Below, one piece after another: positions 37,253 to 46,576 of a stretch of DNA of 64,000 nt. The stretch is taken from assembly GCA_947377275.1 (NCBI GenBank), contig CANCFV010000002.1, forward strand, positions 1 to 64,000. Reading direction: 5' to 3'. Within the stretch, counting starts at the first letter, position 1; the number at the start of each line of letters is the position of its first letter. The notes under the pieces are model-generated. The model made no database searches. It was not told the origin of the DNA and saw only the letters and a program-made list of their open reading frames with translations. This DNA is from Burkholderiales bacterium (GTDB taxonomy: Bacteria; Pseudomonadota; Gammaproteobacteria; Burkholderiales; Burkholderiaceae_C). Both the position numbers and the translations under genes were made by a program.

Positions 37253-40200
37253 CCGGCTCGTCAGGGCTCGGGGCGGTTTTGCCACCCTGCACCTTCTCGA
37301 CCTGAGGGGCAGCCCAAGGCCCGGTGATGGTGAACTCCTGCGTGCTGGCGTCGGCCACTTGCTTGCGCAACAACACCTGCGCCAGGAAAGTGCCCAAGCC
37401 GATGACGGGGTTGATGGCGGCATAAGCCAATGAGGCGCCACCCGCGTTCACATCAGGCACCACGTACACGTGCAGGTTCTGGGTTTCACGGCTGATGTCG
37501 GCTTGCCCCTCCATCAGCACCACGGCCTGCACACCGCGCATGCGCAGGTTGCGCGTGGTGGCGACGCCCTGGCTGATCTTCACGTCGCCATCGATCGCGT
37601 CGAACGCAAAGCCCTCTTGGAACACGTCACGGAAGTCGAGCGACAAGCGCCTGGGCAAAGACTGCAGGCTCAACACACCCAGCAGCTTGGCCACGCCCGG
37701 GTCCACCTTCAAGAACTGCCCTTCGTTGATCAAGACCTTGATGTCGCCGGCCATGGTCAAGGGGTCAGGCTCCATGGGCGAGCCCAGCCAGCTGACCTGC
37801 CCGGTGAGCTGACCTTTGCCCCCTTTGACCGTCTGGGGCAGACCCAGACGTGACAGCAGTCCGCCGCTGTTTTGCAGGTCGAGCGTGAAGGCAAAGGCAG
37901 AGCGAGGCTTGCTGCGAGGCGCCCCTGTGGCGCGACGCGACGCGCTCTGCGCCCCGAGCGCCGCCCAATTGCCGCTGGCGCGCAACTGCGCCTCCGGCGT
38001 GGTGATACTGAACTTGGTCAGGCGCCACTCCGGCACCGCTGCTGCACCGGACACGCCCAAGGTGCGGTTGACGGCTTCGATTTCGACCCGGCCCAAGGGC
38101 AAACCTCGCCACTCGAACTGGTCCACCACGATGTCCAGCGCCGGGATGCTGCGGGCGGTCTCGGTGCTCAAGATCTGCTCTGCCGCTTGCTCCTGCAAGG
38201 TCTGCGCATCGGCGTTGGGCACAGACAACCTCGACAAACGCGCCACGACACGGCTGTTGGCAGAGGCTTGAGCAAGAGGCGCTGTCTCAGGCACCCACTC
38301 CAGAGACCCCGCGACCTGACGGGCATCGATCTGCGCTCGCCACACACCCGGTGCGGGGTGGGCCAAGGTGCCGCTGACGTCGTTGAGCGTGCGCTGCTGG
38401 TAACTCAATGCGCCCGTCTTGACCGTGATGCTGTCAGGCAGGTAACTCTCAGCTGGGTCTTTGCTCGAGTTGTTGCGGGGCACCGTATCGGGCGCATGAA
38501 AGCCCCGCGCCACCGCCAACCAGCCGTCCAATTCCAGGGCCGGCACCACCACTTGTGCGGCGACGCCTTTGGCCGGCATGGGCAGCACCCCGGTCGGGGC
38601 GGCGCCAGTGGCCGCGGCTTGGATCAGGCTGATCGCGCCCCGCGTGACGCGGGCTTGCTCACCACTGGTGTCACGTCGGAAATCCACACGCAGCCACGGC
38701 ACCGCCAAGGTGCTCATCTGCAAAGACTGCGGGTTGCCCAGGTCGACCACCAAGGCGTCTCGCTGTCCGGTCGCGTCGTCCAGGCGGTGTGTGACCTTGA
38801 GAGGCCACACCGCTTGGGCGGGCTTGCCCAAAGGCGCAGGCAGGGCCGAAGCCATGCCCTGCAGGCTGGAGTTGACCGAGACTTCGGCCTGCGGCGCGCC
38901 ATGCCCATCGCCCTTGCCCACGGTGACATTGACCGAGAACGGCGTCTCGCCCGTGAAAGCAGATGCCAGTTGGGCCAACACAGGGTACTCGTCGGCATGG
39001 CGCAAGCCCTCAGCCGACATGTTGCCTTGCGCCAGCACGCGCGTGATGCCATCACCGCCACGCTGTCCGGTGACCTGCACCTCGTGCCCCCACACCCGCG
39101 TTCGGGCCTGGATGTTCAATGCAGACTCGGTGAAGCCCACCGTGCCGCGCAATGCAGCGAACAGGGGCACGTTGGGGTTGAGCCGCACACTGGCCTGGTC
39201 TTTGTCAAGCAAGGTCACAAGGCCTTTGACACGGGTGTCGTTCGCGCGGTCCAGCGGGATGTCCAAGGAAAGCTGCAATGCGCCCGTGCCGGTGGACTGC
39301 ACCTGGTCGAACACATGCCCGGTCCACGCACCGACGGGCGACACCGCCAGGAAGCGCATCAGGTCGTTCAAAGGCCCTTCGCCCTGGCCTTTGATGGTCA
39401 GATGGGGGTCCTTGTCACCCAGGTCATCGATGCGCCCCTCGACGTTGCGAAGTGCAAACCGCCCACTTCCGACGTTGCCCAGTTGACCGCGCCCGCCCTG
39501 GATCAGCATGCGCTGCCCTTCGAACTGCAGCAAGCCATCGAGCGAGGTGAAAGCTGGCCACGCACCGGCGGCCGGATCCACGGGCGAGCCCATGAGGGCT
39601 GCGGGCACATAGTCCAAGGCCACCCCTCGCAAAGGCACTTTGACGCGGAAGCGTCCACCCACGTCGTTTTTGAACGGGAAGGCGTTCAGGTCGCCATCGA
39701 CCTCGAAATCGACCTTCTCACCGACCCCGCTGCGCAAGGCCTGGCGCACGTAGTCGCGCGGCGCCAACGGGATTTGGGAGGGCAAATAGCGCCACACGCG
39801 CGCCACCTGGGCTTGGTCCAACACGCCGCGCAGCTGCAAACGCCCCGGGAAACGCAACGCCCCCTCGCCCGTTTCCCAGCGTGCCTGCAAGTGGCCGCTG
39901 GCATCGTCGTTGCTGAATTGGGCCTGCGTGACGTCGACACGGATCGCTGCGGGTCCGGCCGGCAGCTTGGGGGCGTCAATGCGCCAATCAACGCGTGCTT
40001 GCAGGCGGCCGAGCGGCAACTCTGGCTCGTCAAACACCCCAGGCAAAGTGAGACTGCCTTGCTGCACCGAAACATCGGCCCGCCCGCCGGCCTCGGTCGC
40101 ACTCACCTTCACATCGGCTTGACGCAAGCCTGGCACCGCCGGCTGCTCGGCAGCTTGCCAGCTCAAACCCCGCGCACGTCCATCCAGGGAGTAGCTGACA

Positions 40201-41663
40201 GGCGCATCGATCGCGCCTCGCCACTGCCAGTTCAATGGTTCGATCACACCTTGCGGCGCCAGGCGGGACAGGGTGTCTCGCAACGAAGCATTCACCGGCA
40301 GACGGTCGACCAAGCGAGCCAACAAGGCCAGGTCCAGGCGGTCGGCTTGTGCGCGGCCCCCACGGGTCAGTCGAGTCAGGGTTTCACGCCACTGAGCGGC
40401 ATCCAGTTGCGGCCATGGCGCGTGCTCCCACGCCACCGACGCGCTGCTGCGGGGCCAGACCACGCCATCTTCCAACACAAAGGCCAAGCCATCGAGCGAC
40501 AAGGTAGAGAGCTCGGCGGCATGTGTCAGCTTGAAGCGCCCGTTCAATTGCTTGAACGCCAAGGGCTGCAAATTGGGCGCCAGACGCAAATGCACGCCTT
40601 GGACATTGGCGTCCAGCGACAAAGCACTGGGCGTGCCCCCTTGCAAGGTGAGCTGGGCCGCCAACGCGCCTCGCCCACCTTCGATGTCAATGGGCAAGCG
40701 CACGTGCTGCTTCAAGCGCTGCACGTCCACCTGCGGCAAGCGAACATCGACGGAGCCCGACCAGGTTTGCCACTGAGCCGGCCGCGTCGCCCCGGCCTTC
40801 ACACGTTGCCACCAAGACGCGGGCTGGCTGGACGAAGCCGATGGCGCGACGGGCTGCCAAAAAGGCTGCGTCAATTGGGCCTTGACCTCAAAACGCTGCC
40901 CGAAAGCAAGGGGAGGGGTGGCTTCCACACTCAGATCATGTCGTCGCAACCCCAAACCCGGCCGGTTGCGCAACAACAAATTCAACTGCTGCAACGCCAG
41001 CGGTTGCGCATCCATGAGTTCGTCCGTCCATCGCACCGTGCCTTGACTGATTTCAATGTGCGGCTGAGACAGCGCCCAATCGGCACCTTGCGTGTCTGGC
41101 GATGCGGATGCGGGGCTGGCCTGCGGCCACTTCAGGCCCGCCACATGGATCACACCCAGGCGGTCACGGCGCACATCGAGCTCGGGTTTGACGAGCACCA
41201 GGCGGTCCAGACGCAACTCGCGCGCCACCAAGGCCGAGGGCGAGAGCGTGCTCAAGGAAATCCGGGCGGAGACCTCGGGCAAGCGCAAACCTGGCCGCCC
41301 CTGTTCATCCAGCAACTGCACGTCCGTGAGCGTGAGGCTGGGCCAGATGCCGTCGGCCTGCCCCTTGATATGCCCGATGCGGACGTTCACCCCCAAGGCC
41401 CGCGAGGCCTGTTCGGCCAAGTCGACACGCCAGTTGTCAATCCGCGGCAGAATCTGAAGGAGCAACACCGCCCAAGCCACGGCGGCCAACACCACCACCG
41501 CGCCCAATACCATGGACAGGCCCATCAAACCACGCCAAGCAACGCGCCCCCAGGGCCTCCTGGTCCGGGACGCACGCTGCGGAGCCCCGCCCGGTGCACG
41601 GGCAGCAGGCTGGGGGTGGTTGTGCGTCTCAGCCACCGAAGGCTTGTCTGGGGTCGTGGGCAT
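37230..41663 (-). CDS. YhdP family AsmA-like protein (TIGR02099-type)
   Basis: Very long protein, N-terminal TM (MVLGAVVVLAAVAWAVLLLQILPRIDNWRVDLAEQASRALG); C-term QSLPRRLSLDFRDVFQEGFAFDAIDGDVKI. Confidence 0.92.
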   Translation of the reverse strand: MPTTPDKPSVAETHNHPQPAARAPGGAPQRASRTRRPWGRVAWRGLMGLSMVLGAVVVLAAVAWAVLLLQILPRIDNWRVDLAEQASRALGVNVRIGHIKGQADGIWPSLTLTDVQLLDEQGRPGLRLPEVSARISLSTLSPSALVARELRLDRLVLVKPELDVRRDRLGVIHVAGLKWPQASPASASPDTQGADWALSQPHIEISQGTVRWTDELMDAQPLALQQLNLLLRNRPGLGLRRHDLSVEATPPLAFGQRFEVKAQLTQPFWQPVAPSASSSQPASWWQRVKAGATRPAQWQTWSGSVDVRLPQVDVQRLKQHVRLPIDIEGGRGALAAQLTLQGGTPSALSLDANVQGVHLRLAPNLQPLAFKQLNGRFKLTHAAELSTLSLDGLAFVLEDGVVWPRSSASVAWEHAPWPQLDAAQWRETLTRLTRGGRAQADRLDLALLARLVDRLPVNASLRDTLSRLAPQGVIEPLNWQWRGAIDAPVSYSLDGRARGLSWQAAEQPAVPGLRQADVKVSATEAGGRADVSVQQGSLTLPGVFDEPELPLGRLQARVDWRIDAPKLPAGPAAIRVDVTQAQFSNDDASGHLQARWETGEGALRFPGRLQLRGVLDQAQVARVWRYLPSQIPLAPRDYVRQALRSGVGEKVDFEVDGDLNAFPFKNDVGGRFRVKVPLRGVALDYVPAALMGSPVDPAAGAWPAFTSLDGLLQFEGQRMLIQGGRGQLGNVGSGRFALRNVEGRIDDLGDKDPHLTIKGQGEGPLNDLMRFLAVSPVGAWTGHVFDQVQSTGTGALQLSLDIPLDRANDTRVKGLVTLLDKDQASVRLNPNVPLFAALRGTVGFTESALNIQARTRVWGHEVQVTGQRGGDGITRVLAQGNMSAEGLRHADEYPVLAQLASAFTGETPFSVNVTVGKGDGHGAPQAEVSVNSSLQGMASALPAPLGKPAQAVWPLKVTHRLDDATGQRDALVVDLGNPQSLQMSTLAVPWLRVDFRRDTSGEQARVTRGAISLIQAAATGAAPTGVLPMPAKGVAAQVVVPALELDGWLAVARGFHAPDTVPRNNSSKDPAESYLPDSITVKTGALSYQQRTLNDVSGTLAHPAPGVWRAQIDARQVAGSLEWVPETAPLAQASANSRVVARLSRLSVPNADAQTLQEQAAEQILSTETARSIPALDIVVDQFEWRGLPLGRVEIEAVNRTLGVSGAAAVPEWRLTKFSITTPEAQLRASGNWAALGAQSASRRATGAPRSKPRSAFAFTLDLQNSGGLLSRLGLPQTVKGGKGQLTGQVSWLGSPMEPDPLTMAGDIKVLINEGQFLKVDPGVAKLLGVLSLQSLPRRLSLDFRDVFQEGFAFDAIDGDVKISQGVATTRNLRMRGVQAVVLMEGQADISRETQNLHVYVVPDVNAGGASLAYAAINPVIGLGTFLAQVLLRKQVADASTQEFTITGPWAAPQVEKVQGGKTAPSPDEPVKSQKPS

Positions 41664-41791
41664 GAAAGAAAGCAATCCTGGCTCGACCCTGCGTGATCGC
41701 AGCGGCCCGGGCGCACGCTTCTTGCAGTACAGCAACGGGGGTCGACAACCGATAACCCTAGCACAGACCCACTTGCCGCACGCTCGCCGCC

Positions 41792-44698
41792 ATGTTTGAC
41801 TTTCCGATCGACGCCGTCCCGACGCAAGCCAAAGCGGCCCATGCCCGCTACGTGCAACGCATCCGCAGGCGCTACGCATCGGAGGTGGCCGCGTTTGAAC
41901 AAACCGCTCCGGGTGTGCCCACAAGCCCACACATCCGCGAGCAGATCACGCACCTCCTCGACCAAGGGCACGGCTTGCCATCTGCCTTGCGCATCACACG
42001 GCAATTGGTGCTAGAGCGGCTGGCTGTGCTGGACGTTGAACAAGGCGCGGCCATGCTCGACGTCACCGCGGCCATGACCGAGCTGGCGGAAGTCACGTTG
42101 GACCTGGCCCTGGCCAGCGCCGAGGCCGAACTGGACGCCGTGCACGGTGCGCCCTTGAACGAAGCAGGCCAGCGCATCGACCTGTGGGTGGTGGGCATGG
42201 GCAAGCTGGGCGGCCGTGAGCTCAACGTCTCGTCCGACATCGACCTGATCTACGTCTACGAAGAAGACGGTCAAACCACCGGGGTTGACGCCGGCAACGG
42301 CATCGTCAGGGGACGCACCTCGGCCCACGAGTATTTCAGCCTGGTCGCCAAAAAACTGTCGACCCTGATCGGCGACACCACGGAAGATGGCTTTGTGTTC
42401 CGCGTGGACCTGGCCCTGCGTCCCAACGGCAACTCGGGGCCCGCCGTGGTCAGCCTGAGCATGCTGGAGGAATATTTCTTGGTGCAAGGACGCGAATGGG
42501 AGCGTTTTGCCTGGCTCAAAAGCCGCATCGTGGCGCCCCGTCGCGCCATGCCGGGCGGCGAGCACCACGCCCGCGCCCTGCACCTGCGCAACCTGGTGAT
42601 GCCATTCGTGTTTCGCCGCTACCTGGACTACGGCGTGTTCGAAGGGCTGCGCCAGTTGCACCGCAAGATCCGCGACGAAGCCAACCGCCGCGCCGCCGGT
42701 CGCCCCGAGCGGGCCAACGACGTCAAGCTCTCCCGGGGAGGCATCCGCGAGATCGAATTCACCGTGCAACTGCTGCAAGTGGTGCGTGGCGGCCAATTCC
42801 CTGAAATCCGCACGCGATCCACCTTGCGCGCCCTGCCCCGTCTGGCTGCCCGTGGCCTGATCCCCCACAGCACGGCTGAGCACCTGGCTCAGGCCTACAC
42901 GCTGCTGCGCCGCATTGAGCACCGCATCCAGTACCTCGACGACCAGCAAACCCACCTCCTGCCGACCCAAGACACCGACTTGGCCTGGATCGCCGACAGC
43001 CTGGGCCTGCAGGGCCGCGAACAAGGCACCCCATCGCGCCCCGACTGCCACAGCGGCACCTGCCAGTTGCTCGAAGTCCTGTGCGCCGTGCGCGAACTGG
43101 TGGCCACCGAATTTGACGCCTTGCTGCACGACGGTCGCAGCCCCGCTGCCAACGCGGCGGGTTGCAAGTCGTGTGGCGGTCCGCCCCTGCCTGTGGACAG
43201 CGATGAGTTCATCGCCAAATTGCCTGCCCCCATTGCAGACCATGTCCGCGCCTTTGGGCAACAAGGCAAAGTTGCCATGCTCAGCGACACGGCCAAACTC
43301 AGGCTGGCCAAACTGATTGGCCGCGCCACACACCTCGCCCTCACGCCCAGCCCGCACCCAGATCAGCCCGAAACCACAACGTGCCTGGGGCCACAGGCCG
43401 TGATGCACTTCGTTGACTGGCTCAACCCATTGCTGCGCCGCGACAGCTACCTGTCGCTGCTGGCAGAGCGCCCAGAAGTGCTCAGTCGCCTGCTGCGCCT
43501 GCTCGGCCTGGCCAAGTGGCCGCTGCGCTACCTGCTGCGCCACCCGGGCGTGATCGACGAGCTGGCCGATCCACGGCTGCTCGAAGGCCGCTTTGACGCG
43601 GCCAGCTACCAACAAGACCTCACCGAACGCCACCGCGCCTGGTCGCGCGCGGGCCAAGCCGACGAAGAAGCGCTGCTAGACACCCTGCGTCGCGCCCACC
43701 ACGCCGAAATCTTCCGCACCCTGGTCCGAGACATCGAAGGCCTGATCACCGTCGAGCAAGTGGCAGACGACCTCTCTGCGCTGGCGGACGCCACGCTGCA
43801 CACCGCCATCCAATGGGCCTGGGGACACCTGCAACAGCGCCCCGGCAAACAAGGCGCTTGGGCCGTGGGCAGAGCACCACATTTCGCCGTCATCGCCTAC
43901 GGCAAACTGGGCGGCAAAGAGCTGGGCTATGGGTCTGACCTCGACGTCGTCTTCCTTTATGACGACACGCAGGACGACACCGACGCCAACGCCGGCCCCG
44001 ACAGCCCCAGCCCCATCGATGCCTACCTGCTGTTCGCCCGCAAGCTCATCACCTGGCTGACCCTGCGCACATCTGCGGGCGAACTGTTCGACATCGACAC
44101 CGCCTTGCGGCCCAACGGCAACTCGGGTCTGCTGGTCACCTCCTTCCACGCTTTCGACGACTACCAACGACAGCGCGGCAGCAACACCGCCTGGACCTGG
44201 GAGCACCAAGCCCTCACCCGCGCCCGCTGGTGCGCCGGTGAGCCCGCCTTGGCAGCGCGCTTTGACGCCACTCGCAACAGCGTGCTGGCCAGCGAGCGCG
44301 ATCCGGCCGCCTTGCGCGAAGAGGTGGTGACGATGCGCGAGCGTCTGCGGGAAGCGCACACATGCCCCAGTGACCAGTTCGACATCAAGCACAGCCGAGG
44401 CGGCATGATCGACGTGGAGTTCGCCGTGCAGTACCTGGTGTTGGCGCACAGCCGCCATCACCCCAAGTTGCTCGACAACAAGGGCAACATCGCCTTGCTG
44501 GAAAGAGCCGAGGCCTGCGGGCTGCTGCCCTCCGGGGTGGGCCTCCAAGCCGGCAGCGCCTACCGCGAACTCAGGCGCGTTCAGCACCGTGCCCGTTTAG
44601 ACGATGCCCCCACGCGGCTGCCTGTCGATGACATGGCGAACACAGCGCCGCACCGCGAAGCGGTCCTCACCCTGTGGGCCGCGGTGTTTCCAGCTTGA
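41792..44698 (+). CDS. glnE: bifunctional [glutamine synthetase] adenylyltransferase/deadenylyltransferase
   Basis: VVGMGKLGGRELNVSSDIDLIYVYEEDG and AYGKLGGKELGYGSDLDVVFLYDD: two nucleotidyltransferase domains. Confidence 0.97.
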   Translation: MFDFPIDAVPTQAKAAHARYVQRIRRRYASEVAAFEQTAPGVPTSPHIREQITHLLDQGHGLPSALRITRQLVLERLAVLDVEQGAAMLDVTAAMTELAEVTLDLALASAEAELDAVHGAPLNEAGQRIDLWVVGMGKLGGRELNVSSDIDLIYVYEEDGQTTGVDAGNGIVRGRTSAHEYFSLVAKKLSTLIGDTTEDGFVFRVDLALRPNGNSGPAVVSLSMLEEYFLVQGREWERFAWLKSRIVAPRRAMPGGEHHARALHLRNLVMPFVFRRYLDYGVFEGLRQLHRKIRDEANRRAAGRPERANDVKLSRGGIREIEFTVQLLQVVRGGQFPEIRTRSTLRALPRLAARGLIPHSTAEHLAQAYTLLRRIEHRIQYLDDQQTHLLPTQDTDLAWIADSLGLQGREQGTPSRPDCHSGTCQLLEVLCAVRELVATEFDALLHDGRSPAANAAGCKSCGGPPLPVDSDEFIAKLPAPIADHVRAFGQQGKVAMLSDTAKLRLAKLIGRATHLALTPSPHPDQPETTTCLGPQAVMHFVDWLNPLLRRDSYLSLLAERPEVLSRLLRLLGLAKWPLRYLLRHPGVIDELADPRLLEGRFDAASYQQDLTERHRAWSRAGQADEEALLDTLRRAHHAEIFRTLVRDIEGLITVEQVADDLSALADATLHTAIQWAWGHLQQRPGKQGAWAVGRAPHFAVIAYGKLGGKELGYGSDLDVVFLYDDTQDDTDANAGPDSPSPIDAYLLFARKLITWLTLRTSAGELFDIDTALRPNGNSGLLVTSFHAFDDYQRQRGSNTAWTWEHQALTRARWCAGEPALAARFDATRNSVLASERDPAALREEVVTMRERLREAHTCPSDQFDIKHSRGGMIDVEFAVQYLVLAHSRHHPKLLDNKGNIALLERAEACGLLPSGVGLQAGSAYRELRRVQHRARLDDAPTRLPVDDMANTAPHREAVLTLWAAVFPA

Positions 44699-45369
44699 GA
44701 CCCCTGCCAAAGCCAGCGCTGCGAGGCATCGTGCTCTGGTGGGCCGTGGGGCTGTGCCTCGCTGTACCGGCACTCTGCCTGGCCCCCGTGCCGCTGGCTC
44801 AGCCCAGCACCACGTGGCCGGCTTCGGCCCAACTATGGGTCATGCACCCCAGCGCCGGGTGGCATCAACCCGTCTGGACCTGGTGGACCACCGCCTGGTT
44901 ACACGGCAGCGACCTTCACTTGCAAAGAAACCTCTTGGGTGCCGGCATGGTGCTGCTCCTGGGCAGCACCCCAGACGCACGGGCGAGCCAGGCCCTGGCA
45001 TGGCTCCTGGCATGGCCGTTGACACACCTGCTCATGCTGTGCCAGAGCGGCCTCAGCAGCTACATCGGCCTGTCTGGCGCTTTGCACGCGGGGCTGGCGG
45101 TGTGGTGTATCCACCAAATCACCCAAACAGACACAGCTGGTTTCAAATGGGCCGGCTGGGCCGTTCTCACAGGAGTGATCTTCAAAGTGTTCATGGAAAA
45201 CCCCTGGCAGCATCAGCTGATCCAACCCATGGGCTCGGATATAACTGTGGCCCCCTGGGCGCATTTGAGTGGCCTGGTGTCTGGTGTGCTGATGGCTGGC
45301 CTCGTCACGGGATGCGCTGCGGGCCTTGCCGTCAAAAACTGTCACCGTGCACGACGTACACTCATTTGA
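44674..45369 (+). CDS. rhomboid family protease, rhombosortase-like
   Basis: GLSGALHAGLAVWCIHQ (Ser) and VAPWAHLSGLVSGV (His), multiple TM; start overlaps glnE end (GTG 44674 or TTG 44695). Confidence 0.75.
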   Translation: MGRGVSSLRPLPKPALRGIVLWWAVGLCLAVPALCLAPVPLAQPSTTWPASAQLWVMHPSAGWHQPVWTWWTTAWLHGSDLHLQRNLLGAGMVLLLGSTPDARASQALAWLLAWPLTHLLMLCQSGLSSYIGLSGALHAGLAVWCIHQITQTDTAGFKWAGWAVLTGVIFKVFMENPWQHQLIQPMGSDITVAPWAHLSGLVSGVLMAGLVTGCAAGLAVKNCHRARRTLI

Positions 45370-45477
45370 GCGCCCTGATGAAACCCCTGGGAACTTCAGG
45401 GACAACAAGTGATCTTGCTTAAGCCCCCGTCTCTGGGGAGACGCCTTTCTGTGACACTACAACCTACCTGCCCGACC

Positions 45478-46476
45478 ATGCAAACCCGTTCGCAAGTCCC
45501 TGCCCGCCAACGCACCATCCGTCTGGCAGCGTTGCTCCCCGTTGTCGCTGCTGTGGCCCTGATGGCCGGCTGTGGTGACAAAGGCAAATCAGAAGGCAAG
45601 GCCAGCCAAGCGGCCGCCCGCGTCAACGGTGACGAAATCACCGTGCACCAAATCAACCAAGTCCTCGAACGCCAGCAAGGTCTCAAGCCTGACCAGGCCG
45701 AAGCCGCCAGCCGTCAGGTGCTGGAAAGCCTGATCGACCAGCAACTGGCGGTCGCCAAGGCTGAAGAGCAAAAGCTCGACCGAGATCCCCAAGTGGTTCA
45801 ACTGCTGGACGCCACGCGCCGCAGCATCCTGGCCCGCACCTACATCGAGAAGGCCGCTGCCGCCGGCGCGGGCACCCCTGCGCCAGAAGAGTTGCGCAAG
45901 TACTACGATGCCAAGCCTGCACTGTTCTCACAACGCAAGGTCTACGCCCTGCAAGAGTTCACGGTGCCCGCACCCAAGGAAGTGGCCGGCCCCTTGATGG
46001 AAAAACTCAAGGCCACCAAGAACGCGCAAGAGTTCGTGGAAGTGATCAAAGCCAGCGGCGTGAAATTCTCGGCCAACCAGGTCACGCAGGCGGCTGAAGG
46101 CTTGCCCATGACCATCCTGGACCCCTTGAGCAAGGTGGGTGACGGCGAAGCCCTGTACATCACAGCCCCCGACGGCTTCAAAGCCCTAGTGATCGTGGCC
46201 AGCAAGAGCCAGCCTGTGACGTTTGACCAGGCCAAACCTGCCATTGAGCAGTTCCTGACCACCGAGCGCCGCCGTGATTTTGCGCAAAAAGAGATCAAGA
46301 GTTTGCGCGCCGCGGCGAAATTGGAATACATCGGCAAGTTTGCTGAAAAGGCTGCCTCTGGTGCGGCGGCTGCCAGCGCCCCCGCAAGCGCGGCAGCACC
46401 GATCGCGGCATCGGCCGCCGCTTCAGCCAGCTTGGACGCCGACGCACTGAACAAGGGCTTGTCGGGCTTGAAATAA
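45478..46476 (+). CDS. epsD: EpsD family peptidyl-prolyl cis-trans isomerase lipoprotein
   Basis: VALMAGCGDKGK lipobox; VNGDEITVHQINQVLERQQGLKPDQAEAASRQVLESLIDQQLAV; Ala/Ser-rich C-terminus. Confidence 0.88.
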   Translation: MQTRSQVPARQRTIRLAALLPVVAAVALMAGCGDKGKSEGKASQAAARVNGDEITVHQINQVLERQQGLKPDQAEAASRQVLESLIDQQLAVAKAEEQKLDRDPQVVQLLDATRRSILARTYIEKAAAAGAGTPAPEELRKYYDAKPALFSQRKVYALQEFTVPAPKEVAGPLMEKLKATKNAQEFVEVIKASGVKFSANQVTQAAEGLPMTILDPLSKVGDGEALYITAPDGFKALVIVASKSQPVTFDQAKPAIEQFLTTERRRDFAQKEIKSLRAAAKLEYIGKFAEKAASGAAAASAPASAAAPIAASAAASASLDADALNKGLSGLK

Positions 46477-46493
46477 GTCGCAGAGGACCTTGA

Positions 46494-46525
46494 CCGAGGG
46501 GGACGCAACCAAACGCCCCCCTCGG
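46494..46525 (+). terminator. GC-rich hairpin between epsD and epsF
   Basis: CCGAGGGGG...CCCCCCTCGG; lacks a strong U-tract. Confidence 0.4.
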
Positions 46526-46576
46526 CAAGTCATGGCAATTTAAAATGACACTACGGTTTATCAGAGAACAGACAGC

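Noticed and set aside
37872-41696. 1274-aa plus-strand ORF
   Set aside because: Antisense shadow of the YhdP-like gene; composition typical of GC-rich antisense frames.
42011-43657. 548-aa minus-strand ORF
   Set aside because: Antisense to glnE.
46354-46450. Ala/Ser/Pro-rich repeat at the epsD 3' end as a DNA repeat element
   Set aside because: It is low-complexity coding sequence for the EpsD C-terminus, not an independent repeat.
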